Assembly: GCF_042434095.1 (NCBI RefSeq)
Contig: NZ_JBHLUE010000007.1
Coordinates: 1 to 64,000, forward strand
Direction of reading: 5' to 3'
DNA length: 64,000 nucleotides
From: KBS50 sp042434095
GTDB lineage: Bacteria > Actinomycetota > Actinomycetes > Mycobacteriales > Micromonosporaceae
In this document: positions 24,754 through 32,838 of the stretch, piece after piece
Numbering within the stretch: the first letter of the stretch is position 1
Layout of the letters: each line of letters opens with the position of its first letter
Program-made: the position numbers and the translations under genes
Notes under the pieces: generated by a model
What the model was told of the DNA's origin: nothing
Database searches by the model: none
Seen by the model: only the letters and a program-made list of their open reading frames with translations

Positions 24754-25820
24754 CCGGCGTTGCCCCACAGGGTCCTGTCGTCGTACTTCACCGAGGCCTC
24801 GCCGCCGATGGCGGCGCCGTCCCTGGTCACCAGCGGCGCGGCCAGCTGGTCCTCCAGCAGGCCCGGTCGGACCTGGATGATCGTGCTGCCGTGGTCGGTG
24901 GGGCCGGGCTGGAACGTCTTTCCGTCGATGGCGGCCTTGACGTAATAGAGCCCGTACTTGGCGAACAGGTCGGCCGGCTGGCTCACGGTCGCGTCGATCA
25001 GCCCGGCGCCGATGTCCTTGAGCTCCTCGGGGATGCCGTCGTTGGAGACGACGAACACGTGCCTCGGGTCGGTCGGCGGGACCTGTCGGCCCTTCTGCTT
25101 GAGCAGCTGCAGGGTCCCGGCGAGGGCGAACGAGGACTCCATGTAGACGCCCCGCACGTCCGGATCCGAGGCGAGCCGGGTCTGCAGCTTCTGCGCGGCC
25201 ACGTCGCCCTTCCAGTCGGTGGCCTCGCCGAACACCGTGATGCCGGGGAACTTCTGCCTCATGCACTCGTTGAACGCCTCGGTGCGGTCCCGACCGTTGA
25301 TCGAGTCGAGGCCGCCCTCCAGCATCACGACCTTGCCCTTGCCGCCCAGCTTCGTGCCGAGGAACTGGCAGGCCTTGGTGCCGTACGCCCGGTTGTCGGC
25401 GCGGACCACCATGGCGACGTCCCCGGTGTCCGGGCGGGTGTCGATGGTGACCACCGGGATCTTCTTGCCCGCCAGCTGCTGCAGCGTCGGCGCGATGGCC
25501 GCGGTGTCCTGCGGCGCCATCACCACGCCCTTGACGCCCTGGCTGATGAAGGTCTGCGTGTTGGCGATGAGGGTGGCGATGTCGTTCTGCGAGTTGGTCG
25601 TCTTCAGGTCGACGCCCAGCTCCTTGCCGTACTGCGGCACGTATTTGATGTACGAGTTCCAGAAGTCCGTGTCCGAGCGCGGATAGTCGACGCCGACGAC
25701 CGGCGCCGTGCCGCCCGAGGCGCCGGCGGTGGACGGATCGCCCCGGTTGCAGCCGGCGGCGGCCATGGCCGCGCCGAGCAGCACCGTCAGGCCGACGCTC
25801 AACAGTGCCTTGCGGTTCAC
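24750..25820 (-). CDS. RbsB-like sugar-binding lipoprotein, probable L-fucose
   Basis: 356 residues from GTG at 25820, with AGGGAG upstream. Lipoprotein signal with lipobox AAGC (about residue 24), then a type I periplasmic-binding fold: VVGVDYPRSDTDFWNSY, FISQGVKGVVMAPQDTAAIA, VVTIDTRPDTGDVAMVVRADN, FVVSNDGIPEELKDIG. The first gene of an operon containing ATPase, permease, fucD and fuconolactonase, hence probably an L-fucose binder. Its promoter carries a copy of the FCD-regulator operator. Confidence 0.87.
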   Translation of the reverse strand: MNRKALLSVGLTVLLGAAMAAAGCNRGDPSTAGASGGTAPVVGVDYPRSDTDFWNSYIKYVPQYGKELGVDLKTTNSQNDIATLIANTQTFISQGVKGVVMAPQDTAAIAPTLQQLAGKKIPVVTIDTRPDTGDVAMVVRADNRAYGTKACQFLGTKLGGKGKVVMLEGGLDSINGRDRTEAFNECMRQKFPGITVFGEATDWKGDVAAQKLQTRLASDPDVRGVYMESSFALAGTLQLLKQKGRQVPPTDPRHVFVVSNDGIPEELKDIGAGLIDATVSQPADLFAKYGLYYVKAAIDGKTFQPGPTDHGSTIIQVRPGLLEDQLAAPLVTRDGAAIGGEASVKYDDRTLWGNAG

Positions 25821-25898
25821 CGGTCTCCCTTCGTGGTGCACGTCGGCCCGGCCGGCCGGCGGATACTGTCCACTGTCGACCGGTGCTTGACCCTGGCG

Positions 25899-25941
25899 AT
25901 ACATCTGATGTCTTTATAGAACAGCGCGAATGACATGTCCA
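25899..25941 (-). promoter_or_regulatory. Promoter and operator of the fucose importer operon
   Basis: On the minus strand TGGACA (25936-25941), 17 nt, TATAAA (25913-25918), then operator ACATCTGATGTCT (25901-25913, plus-strand reading) directly downstream of the -10. The operator is identical over 13 bp to the one at the GH29 promoter and nearly identical to that at 18861. Confidence 0.72.
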
Positions 25942-25994
25942 GTGTCCGGACCTACAGCGCAACCTCCGCCGGCCGGAGACTCGATCGAAGCGTC

Positions 25995-26010
25995 ATACAT
26001 CTGCTGTCTG
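25995..26010. promoter_or_regulatory. Second, upstream copy of the fucose operator
   Basis: ATACATCTGCTGTCTG differs by one base in the core from the site at 25899 and lies 96 bp upstream of it. The rest of this 261-bp gap (25821-26081) holds nothing else recognisable. It could be an auxiliary operator for looping; no promoter is visible at this copy. Confidence 0.5.
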
Positions 26011-26081
26011 GGCCACCGCTCGGAGCAGGAATCGGGGCAGGCCGGCGCGTGGGCACGTTAACATAGATGTCCGGCACTTTT

Positions 26082-28061
26082 CTAGGATGTTGCGGCGCCC
26101 CCGGCGTCGAACGGACCGGCGTACGTGACCGGCCCGGACCGGACCGCCAGCTCGAGGGTCAGCTCGATGCGGGTCCCCGGCGGCAGCGTGACCGCCAGCC
26201 ACGGCCCCGCGCCGCCGAGGTGCCGCCGGACCGTCCGGATCGGACGGTGCAGGTAGTCGTAGAAGCTGCCCGGCCAGTCCCGATCGGGGCAGGAGGTGTA
26301 GCCGACGGTCCGGATGGCGTGCTCGGAAAACGCGCCCGCCTGCACCACCACCCGACGGCGCCGGGCCGGATCCAGGTTGACCAGCTCCAGCACGGTGGCC
26401 GCCGGATCGATCCGGGACACCAGCGCCGCGACCGACGGCGGCAGACCGGGCCGGCGGGCGTCCGCGTCGTGGTAGCGGACCCGGGCCTGGGCCAGCCCAC
26501 CGTTGTACACGACCTGGGGTCCGCCCCAGGTCAGCTGCGTGAGCGCCTCGGTCACCACCGGATTCGTCTGCTGCCACAGGTGGATGTCCGCCTCCGGGAC
26601 GTCCACGCCCGGATGCCGGTCGATCAGCGCGAGCCGGCGCCGCACCTGGGCCTGGGCGGCGCCCAGGATCAGGTCCGGATAGCCGGGGTTGTCGCCGCGC
26701 AGGTAGGCGTACCACGGCTCCTCGTGGCCGCCCTCCTCCTTGTCCCGGAAGGGCCGGACGGTCCGCCAGTCGTACCCGCAGCCCGCGCGCAGATCGTCGA
26801 GGCGAGCCCGGTCGGCGTCGGCGCCGCTGTGGAACCACAGCGCCATCGGGACCGCCGTGTGGACCGGGTTGAAATCGAACCATCCCCGGTCGCTGCGCCG
26901 GAACGGCACCAGCAACGTGGGGCGGTCCGCGTACTCCCCCAGGTGGGCGTGGCCGCGCACCGGCATGCTGGAGTCCGCCTCCCGGTAGCGCATCACCCGA
27001 CCCTCGGCGATCACGTAGTCCAGCGTCGAGCGCACCAGGTCGAGGTGCCCGTCGTCCCGGCCGGCGACGGCCGCGGCCAGCGCGCCGACCACGGCGGCCT
27101 GGCCCACGCTGTACAGCCCGTGCGGCCAGCTCCAGCCGTAGTGCCCGCCGTACCATCGGCCGCCCAGCTGGCTGCCGACCACGCCGTCCCGCCCCACGTT
27201 GTCCGGCACGATGCCGCCGTTGGCCCGCGTGCGTTCGCGCCAGCCGCCGACGTACCCGAGGATCCAGGCCCGGTACCGGTCGTCGCCGGTGAGGATGAAC
27301 GCGTTGAGCACCAGCCCCGCCACCGCCATGTTCATGGCCACGTCGCCCCGGCCGAGCCGGTCGGCCATCTCCGCGCCCAGCCGGGGATCGTCCTCGCGGG
27401 ACGGTGCCGTGCCGGGGGTCGGCAGCCAGTCCAGCGGGAAGCCGTACAGCCGCTCCTCCTCCGGCAGCCACGGGTACCACCCGCCGTCGAACAGGCCGGT
27501 ACGGTCCGGGTCGCTGCCGTTGTGCGGGCGGGTGATGATGCGCAGGTCGGCGTCGTAGTTGCCGCGCGCCGGGTCGACGTACAGCTCGGCGAACCCGACC
27601 GCCCGCTCCCGCCACCGGTCCGGCGCGGCCATGCACAGCCCGTACAGCAGCAGCAGGCTCTCGCCCTGGTGAAACCAGTCGTATCCCCGCTCGTACCCGT
27701 CCCGCAGCATGCCCAGCTCGGTCAGCTGGCGGGTGACGCCGTGCCAGTGCCGCTCGGCGGCCGGGAGCAGGTCGTCGGCGCCGCCCAGCAGGTAGAGCTG
27801 GGGCCAGTTGAAGAACGCCTCGTAGAAGTCGTCGACACCGTCCCGCGAGGTGAGCCGGCGGCGGTACCGCAGCGACCCGTCGGGCTCGGTGTAGCACGCC
27901 GCGAACCGGCGCCAGGCGTGGTCCAGCAGGTCGAACAGGTGACGCTCGGCGAGCGCCCAGGCGGGCGGCTCGAGCACCGGGACCGTGGCGGTGACGGTGG
28001 GCAGCGCGTCGAACCGGCGCGGACGGACGCCGGGACTGGCCGAGCTGGTCATGTCGGACAC
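26082..28061 (-). CDS. Unrecognised large protein, possible (alpha/alpha)-barrel glycan-active enzyme
   Basis: 659 residues from GTG at 28061 (GAGG 6 nt upstream; GTG at 28064 and ATG at 28052 are alternatives). I cannot assign it to a family. It has no signal peptide, so it is probably cytoplasmic. It is rich in aromatic and acidic residues: DDFYEAFFNWPQLYLLGG, YDWFHQGESLLLLYGL, GGHYGWSWPHGLYSVGQ, IHLWQQTNPVVTEALTQL. The last 150 residues look like a beta domain (LELVNLDPARRRRVVVQAG, LPPGTRIELTLELAV). Repeated helical blocks with aromatics are what (alpha/alpha)6 hydrolases and lyases look like. It lies between the fucose importer and GH29 fucosidase, divergent from a GntR gene, so a sugar role is likely. 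It could be a new hydrolase, lyase or epimerase-like enzyme. Confidence 0.6.
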   Translation of the reverse strand: MSDMTSSASPGVRPRRFDALPTVTATVPVLEPPAWALAERHLFDLLDHAWRRFAACYTEPDGSLRYRRRLTSRDGVDDFYEAFFNWPQLYLLGGADDLLPAAERHWHGVTRQLTELGMLRDGYERGYDWFHQGESLLLLYGLCMAAPDRWRERAVGFAELYVDPARGNYDADLRIITRPHNGSDPDRTGLFDGGWYPWLPEEERLYGFPLDWLPTPGTAPSREDDPRLGAEMADRLGRGDVAMNMAVAGLVLNAFILTGDDRYRAWILGYVGGWRERTRANGGIVPDNVGRDGVVGSQLGGRWYGGHYGWSWPHGLYSVGQAAVVGALAAAVAGRDDGHLDLVRSTLDYVIAEGRVMRYREADSSMPVRGHAHLGEYADRPTLLVPFRRSDRGWFDFNPVHTAVPMALWFHSGADADRARLDDLRAGCGYDWRTVRPFRDKEEGGHEEPWYAYLRGDNPGYPDLILGAAQAQVRRRLALIDRHPGVDVPEADIHLWQQTNPVVTEALTQLTWGGPQVVYNGGLAQARVRYHDADARRPGLPPSVAALVSRIDPAATVLELVNLDPARRRRVVVQAGAFSEHAIRTVGYTSCPDRDWPGSFYDYLHRPIRTVRRHLGGAGPWLAVTLPPGTRIELTLELAVRSGPVTYAGPFDAGGAATS

Positions 28062-28080
28062 CACCTGCCTCAGTGTCTCA

Positions 28081-28109
28081 GTTATGTACGTCTATGGGGT
28101 TCCGGTCAA
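28081..28109 (-). promoter_or_regulatory. Likely promoter of the 26082-28061 gene
   Basis: TTGACC on the minus strand (28104-28109) is followed at 15-17 nt by TACATA/CATAAC (28081-28088), about 25 bp before the start codon. AGACGTACATAAC in this stretch loosely resembles half of the fucose operator but is not a good match, so another regulator (for instance the divergent GntR) may act here. Confidence 0.45.
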
Positions 28110-28249
28110 GACATTAGCCTACTTATTTTCGTTCCGACCCCTCGATTGCTGCCCGATGAGCCCGCTCCGCCAGCCCACAGCCGGAGGCTGGCGGCCCGTT
28201 CCGCCGATAAGTCATACTTTCCGCAGCGAAGGACGAGGGAGGACGACCC

Positions 28250-28993
28250 GTGACCGATGCCGGGCGCGCGGCGGGTGGCTACCGGCCGGGTTATGAGGTG
28301 GCGGCCGAGCAGGTGCTGGAGCTCATCGGCCGGCTGCGGCTGCGCCCCGGCGACCGCATGCCGACCGAGAACGAACTCGCGCAGCAGCTGGGCACGAGCC
28401 GCACGGTCGTGCGGGAGGCCGTGAAGATCCTCTCCGCGCTCGGCCGGGTCCGCGCACAGAAGGGTCGCGGCCTGTACGTCGCCGACGACGAGGGAATGCT
28501 CGGCACGGGCCGGTGGGCGTCGTTCTTCCTGCCGACCGACCTCGACCACGTGTACATGCTCTTCGAGTTCCGCCGGGTGCAGGAGATGGAGACGAGCCGG
28601 CTGGCCGCGCGCCGCGCCACCCCGCCGGAGCTGGGGGCCATCGAACGGGCCGCCGCGGTGTGCCGGCAGGGCTTCGAGACCGACCGCGCCGAGGAGTTCA
28701 ACTCCGGCGACGACGCCTTCCACACCAGCATCGCGGCCGCCTCGCACAACATGTTCCTCCAGGTGGCCGTCCGGGAGGCCCGCCGGCTGCAGGCGCAGTC
28801 CAGCATCATCGGGCTGCACGGCTCGCTGGGCGGCCACGCTGCCAAGGCGGTCGAGGAGCACGACGCCATCCACCGGGCCATCCGCGCCGGCGACTCGGAG
28901 GCCGCGGCTCAGGCCGCGGCCATGCACATCGACAACACGCTGGAGGACTACCGCCGGGAGATCCAGCAGCGCATCTTCACAAGGGCGGACTGA
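28250..28993 (+). CDS. GntR/FadR-type (FCD) regulator
   Basis: 247 residues from GTG at 28250, with GAGGGAGGA just upstream. Winged helix (about 15-80: GDRMPTENELAQQLGTSRTVVREAVKILS) and FCD domain (about 100-235) with ligand residues in DDAFHTSIAAAS and EEHDAIHRAI. It is of normal length, unlike the regulator at 18912. It is divergent from the unrecognised 26082-28061 gene and convergent with GH29. Its own promoter region has CATACTTT as a possible -10. It may share or divide the fucose operators with the other FCD protein; which one binds which site cannot be told from sequence. Confidence 0.87.
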   Translation: MTDAGRAAGGYRPGYEVAAEQVLELIGRLRLRPGDRMPTENELAQQLGTSRTVVREAVKILSALGRVRAQKGRGLYVADDEGMLGTGRWASFFLPTDLDHVYMLFEFRRVQEMETSRLAARRATPPELGAIERAAAVCRQGFETDRAEEFNSGDDAFHTSIAAASHNMFLQVAVREARRLQAQSSIIGLHGSLGGHAAKAVEEHDAIHRAIRAGDSEAAAQAAAMHIDNTLEDYRREIQQRIFTRAD

Positions 28994-29016
28994 CCCGGCC
29001 GACGGCGGCCGGGTCA
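28991..29016. terminator. Bidirectional hairpin terminator, perfect 11-bp stem
   Basis: TGACCCGGCCG and its exact complement enclose a 4-nt loop, starting at the GntR stop codon itself. It lies between the convergent GntR and GH29 genes, so it can end both transcripts. Confidence 0.75.
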
Positions 29017-29027
29017 GCGCCCGGCGG

Positions 29028-31007
29028 TCAGACGGCGGTGATCGTCCACAGATTGTTGGTGTTGGTGTTCGGCGCCCACATGCCGCAGGTGGCGCCGGCC
29101 GCGGTGCTGCCCATGCCGTCCAGTGCGGTGCCGGTGCCGCGGTTGATGATCTGGTAGCGACCGTTGCCGGTGCTGTTCAGCCGCCACTGCTGGTTGTTGC
29201 CGCCGTTCCAGGCCGCCTGCTGCGCGTTGGCGCCGTTGGCCGCGTTGCCCCAGCTGTCGATCACCATCCCGTTGGTGCGGTTGACGATGCGGTAGTACCC
29301 GCCGCCGGCGTCGACCAGCTGCCACTGCAGGTTGGTGCTGCCGTCCCAGTTCCACTGCTTGACGACCGAGCCGGACGAGACGTTGCCGCCGCTGTCCAGG
29401 ACCAGCCCGGTGGTGGCGTTGGCGATCCGCACGTATCCGGTCGGCGTGGGTCCGCTGCCCAGCGCGGGGATCTGGCCGGAGAAGGTCAGCTTGACCACGT
29501 ACGCGAGGGCGCTGAACGGGGCGTTCGACGACGGCATGGTGATGTGCAGCCCAGAGCCGTCCTGGCTGCGGGTGGGCAGGTTGGTGTACGAACCGGAGGC
29601 GTTGTCGAGCAGCTGCACGGAGGCGAGGCTGGTCAGGTTGATCTGGTTCGAGCCCAGCGTGGTGATGGTGAGTGCGCTGCCGGGCCAGCCCAGCACGATG
29701 GCGTACAGGATGGTGTTGTCCTTGCTGCGGGTGAACCGGATGTCCCGGTTGGTGCCGGCCCGCGGGGTCTGGAACGACCCGCCGCCCATCTGGGTGGGGC
29801 CCTCGCCGAAGGCGGACCAGGCCCGGGTGCTGTAGATGGCCTCGCCGAACGGCCGCAGCCAGTTGCCGATGTCGCGCAGGATGGTCTGCTGGCCGGACGG
29901 GATGGTGCCGTCGGCCATCGGGGCGATGTTGAGCACCATGTTGCCGCCCTTGCTGACCCGGTCGATCAGCGCGTGCAGCAGGGAGATCGAGGAGTAGTAG
30001 CCGATGCCGACCGTGTAGCACCAACTCGAGGAGGAGACGCTGTCGTCGGTGAGCCAGTACGGGGTCTGGATGCCGGCCGGGCCGCCGCGCTCGTAGTCGT
30101 AGACCTCGCCCCGGTTGTTGAACCCGTCCTTGTACGTGGTGAGCACGTCCTTGTTCCAGGAGACGGCCTTGTTGTAGTAGTACGACAGGAAGTTCAGCCG
30201 CTGCGCCTCGCTGATCTGGCTGAGGTTGAAGTCGTGGTAGATGATGTCCGGCTGGTAGCCGTCGATGACCTCGCGCAGCTTGTCGTACCACAGCTGCTGC
30301 TCGGCGGTGGCGCCGAGCTGCCCGTACAGCTTCTTGAGGCTGTTGTCGGACTGGGCCGGCACCCACTGGAAGTAGCCGGTGAAGTTGTAGGCGGTGTGCA
30401 GCGAGACCCACAGCTTCATGCCCTTGGCCCGGATGGCGTCGGCGTGCAACCGCAGCAGGTCCAGCTTCGGGCCCTTGGCCACCGAGTTCCACTCGTTGAC
30501 GGTGCTGTTCCACATGGAGAACCCGTCGTGGTGCTCGGCCACCGGGCCGGCGAACCTGGCGCCGGCGTCGGCGAACAGCTGCGCCCAGGCGGTGGGGTCC
30601 CAGTTGCCGCCGGCGGAGGTCAGCTTGGGGGCGAACTGGACGAAGTTGCCGGCCTTGTCCCGGGCGCCGTTGATGAAGTTGTGGTACGGCCACACCGACG
30701 GGTCGCCGTAGACGCTCTTGTGGTGGTTGTTCTCGTTGGACCCGTTGTTGTACATGTTCCGCGGGTACCACTCGCTCGCGTACGCCGGGACGCTGTAGAC
30801 GCCCCAGTGGTAGTAGATGCCGAACTTCGCGTCCTGGAACCACTCCGGCGCCGGCGGATGCTGATCCACCGACGACCAGGACGCGGTGTAGCTCTGCGGA
30901 CCGGCCGTGGCCAACGCCGCGCTGGTGCGGAAACCCAACAACCCGGCGGTTGTGGCGGCGCCGGACACGACGAGCAGCCGACGGCGGGTGAACTGGTAGG
31001 AGGACAT
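29028..31007 (-). CDS. Tat-exported GH29 alpha-L-fucosidase with C-terminal CBM13
   Basis: 659 residues from ATG at 31007. Twin-arginine signal (FTRRRLLVVSGAA, about 1-35), then GH29 (about 45-400): HPPAPEWFQDAKFGIYYHWG, EHHDGFSMW, and nucleophile Asp expected in PDIIYHDFN. Next a beta-sandwich (about 400-515), then a RICIN-type CBM13 (about 525-659) with repeats ending in NLQW, NQQW and NLW. It should release terminal L-fucose from plant glycans outside the cell, feeding the importer at 22-26 kb. Its promoter carries the fucose operator. The CBM13 is of a different subtype from the near-identical ones in the next two genes. Confidence 0.92.
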   Translation of the reverse strand: MSSYQFTRRRLLVVSGAATTAGLLGFRTSAALATAGPQSYTASWSSVDQHPPAPEWFQDAKFGIYYHWGVYSVPAYASEWYPRNMYNNGSNENNHHKSVYGDPSVWPYHNFINGARDKAGNFVQFAPKLTSAGGNWDPTAWAQLFADAGARFAGPVAEHHDGFSMWNSTVNEWNSVAKGPKLDLLRLHADAIRAKGMKLWVSLHTAYNFTGYFQWVPAQSDNSLKKLYGQLGATAEQQLWYDKLREVIDGYQPDIIYHDFNLSQISEAQRLNFLSYYYNKAVSWNKDVLTTYKDGFNNRGEVYDYERGGPAGIQTPYWLTDDSVSSSSWCYTVGIGYYSSISLLHALIDRVSKGGNMVLNIAPMADGTIPSGQQTILRDIGNWLRPFGEAIYSTRAWSAFGEGPTQMGGGSFQTPRAGTNRDIRFTRSKDNTILYAIVLGWPGSALTITTLGSNQINLTSLASVQLLDNASGSYTNLPTRSQDGSGLHITMPSSNAPFSALAYVVKLTFSGQIPALGSGPTPTGYVRIANATTGLVLDSGGNVSSGSVVKQWNWDGSTNLQWQLVDAGGGYYRIVNRTNGMVIDSWGNAANGANAQQAAWNGGNNQQWRLNSTGNGRYQIINRGTGTALDGMGSTAAGATCGMWAPNTNTNNLWTITAV

Positions 31008-31051
31008 GGCCGGTACCTCTCGGGTGAATGATGCACGACCCTCGATACATC

Positions 31052-31089
31052 AGACATCAGATGTTAAGAAGTCAATACATGTGTGTCAA
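31052..31089 (-). promoter_or_regulatory. GH29 promoter with fucose operator
   Basis: Minus-strand TTGACA (31084-31089), exactly 17 nt, TAACAT (31061-31066), with operator ACATCTGATGTCT (31052-31064 in complement) overlapping the -10. The match to the importer promoter is exact over 13 bp. A further half site (ATACATCAGAC) lies at about 31194-31204. Confidence 0.75.
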
Positions 31090-31227
31090 TGTACGGTGAC
31101 CGCACCGCGCCCGCGGACCGATCCCGTTCGGCTCGCCCCAGCGGATCAGCCGCCCGGTCGGGTCGACGCCGGCAAGCGCCGACCCGACCGGTAATACATC
31201 AGACCAATCCGCCCTCGTCGGCCCGGG

Positions 31228-31625
31228 TCAGTTGCGCAGGCTCCACTGCTGGTTGCTGCCGCCGTTGCAGGACCAGAGGATGAGTTTGGTGCCGTTGGCC
31301 GTGGCCGCGCCGTTGGCGTCCAGGCACAGCCCGGACTGCACGCCGGTGATGGTGCCGTTCGAGTTGACGGTCCACTGCTGGTTGGTCTGGCCGTTGCAGT
31401 CCCAGATGATCACGGTGGTGCCGTTGGTGGTGCCGCGGCCGTTGGCGTCCAGGCACTTGGTTCCGTACACCTGGAGCTGGTTGCTCGCCGTCCTGGTCCA
31501 GCGCTGGTTCGCCTGGCCGGAGCAGTCCCAGAGCTGCACCTGGGTGCCGTTGCTGGTCGAGGAGTTCGGCACGTCGACGCAGCGGCCGGACTGGCCGCCC
31601 ACGATCTGCTGCCCGGTGCCCGGCG
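31228..31625 (-). repeat. CBM13-coding direct repeat, copy 1
   Basis: About 400 bp nearly identical to 32839-33238; long stretches such as that over the LWSCNGG and QVQLWDCSG codons match with few changes. A more diverged copy lies at about 7045-7420. It encodes the CBM13 module and reflects recent duplication or gene conversion. Confidence 0.85.
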
Positions 31626-32715
31626 GGGGCGTGCTGCCACCGTCCGAGTAACCGGCCGCGGTGATGTTGGCCTGGACCGCGTCCTCGGTGGCGTCGGACG
31701 GGTACCCGGCGGTCACCGCGCCCTCGAAGAACTCGCCGGTGCCGCTGTTGCTGTTGTCGCCGCCGGTGCCCAGCAGGATGGAGGTGTCGAGCTTCATCGG
31801 TGAGTAGCCGTTGGGCAGCGGGCCCGAGTATGGCCTGGTGAGGCCCCCGCTGGCGGCATTGCCGTACTTGAGCGTGAAGTTCGTGGTGCCGTTGTTCTTC
31901 AGCCAGGCGCTGACGAACGGGAAGTGGATGCCGGAGTTGTTCGGATCCTTGTTGGAGCCGGTGTTGGTGTGGTACATCCCGTTTTCCAGGTCGGCCTCCA
32001 CCCACGGGCCCGTGCCGACGCAGCCGCCGAACCAGCACGCCGTGCCGAACTCGATCGCGTTCATGGTGGCGTTGCCGGTGTCGGTGTGCGAGTTCTCCCC
32101 CGCGCCATAGTCGAAGCAGCACCACTGGTTCACGTTGTTCGACGAGGTGACCATGTAGACGCCCTCGGGCTGGCTGCCCTTCGGCGCGCCCCGGGCGTTG
32201 TCCACCCGGTAGCCGACGCCCTGGGTGACCTTGATGCCGTACGCCTGGTGCCCGCTCACCGTGATCGGCAGCGCCATGGCGTTGGCGCCGATGTCCGCGC
32301 CGTTCGGGCCGGGACCCTTCCAGAACCCGCCCCAGGAGATCGGCAGGTCGTTGTGGTTGGCGCTCTGATCGTAGATCTTGGTGACCGTGCAGGTGGTGCC
32401 CGAACAGAACGACGGCTGCGGCGCCGCGTCCACGAACCCGCCGGCCGACAGCAGCCCGATGTCCCGGTAGGACTTGTCCGACGCGCGCTGGATCTGGTAC
32501 AGCGGCCCGTTGTACGCGGCGAACAGCGCCCGGGTCATGCTGTGCGCGGCGATGCACGGCGTCCCGCCGGTCGCGTAGATGTCGCAGGCCTGCGCGGTGG
32601 CGGCGAGCGCCGGCGACGCCGCCGAGACGACCGACGCTCCCGTCCCGGCGGTCAGCAGCGCCAGGCCCATCCCGGCTGCGGCCAGCAGGCGGCCGATGGA
32701 TTTTCTGATGATCAT
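31228..32715 (-). CDS. Secreted GH54 alpha-L-arabinofuranosidase with C-terminal CBM13
   Basis: 495 residues from ATG at 32715, with GGAGGAG directly upstream; a longer frame to 32787 lacks a ribosome site. Signal peptide (about 1-40), GH54 domain (about 43-355) opening CDIYATGGTPCIAAHS, with the CysCys pair in QWCCFDYG, nucleophile Glu in VEADLENG and acid/base Asp in GTGGDNSNSG. A short PPPGTG linker leads to CBM13 (about 370-495). This is the standard catalytic-first order, opposite to the paralogue at 6022. It should free L-arabinofuranose. It has its own promoter but no clear copy of the fucose operator. Confidence 0.9.
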   Translation of the reverse strand: MIIRKSIGRLLAAAGMGLALLTAGTGASVVSAASPALAATAQACDIYATGGTPCIAAHSMTRALFAAYNGPLYQIQRASDKSYRDIGLLSAGGFVDAAPQPSFCSGTTCTVTKIYDQSANHNDLPISWGGFWKGPGPNGADIGANAMALPITVSGHQAYGIKVTQGVGYRVDNARGAPKGSQPEGVYMVTSSNNVNQWCCFDYGAGENSHTDTGNATMNAIEFGTACWFGGCVGTGPWVEADLENGMYHTNTGSNKDPNNSGIHFPFVSAWLKNNGTTNFTLKYGNAASGGLTRPYSGPLPNGYSPMKLDTSILLGTGGDNSNSGTGEFFEGAVTAGYPSDATEDAVQANITAAGYSDGGSTPPPGTGQQIVGGQSGRCVDVPNSSTSNGTQVQLWDCSGQANQRWTRTASNQLQVYGTKCLDANGRGTTNGTTVIIWDCNGQTNQQWTVNSNGTITGVQSGLCLDANGAATANGTKLILWSCNGGSNQQWSLRN

Positions 32716-32794
32716 TGACTCCTCCGTATCCGGCGTCGCGCCGGCGCCGAGCCGGATGAGTGGGCTCGGCGACCGGCGCTGTGCCAACGGTTCG

Positions 32795-32823
32795 AGAATG
32801 GGTCATACATAGATGACTGTCAA
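32795..32823 (-). promoter_or_regulatory. Promoter of the second GH54 gene
   Basis: TTGACA (32818-32823, complement), 17 nt, CATTCT (32795-32800), about 80 bp before the ATG. The -35 overlaps an inverted repeat CATACAT / ATGTATG (32804-32810 and 32823-32829) that could be an operator; it is related to, but not the same as, the fucose operator. Confidence 0.55.
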
Positions 32824-32838
32824 TGTATGCCTGCGACG

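Noticed and set aside
32716..32787. Longer start (32787) for the second GH54 gene
   Set aside because: It would put about 24 residues before the signal peptide and would overlap the promoter; GGAGGAG precedes the ATG at 32715.
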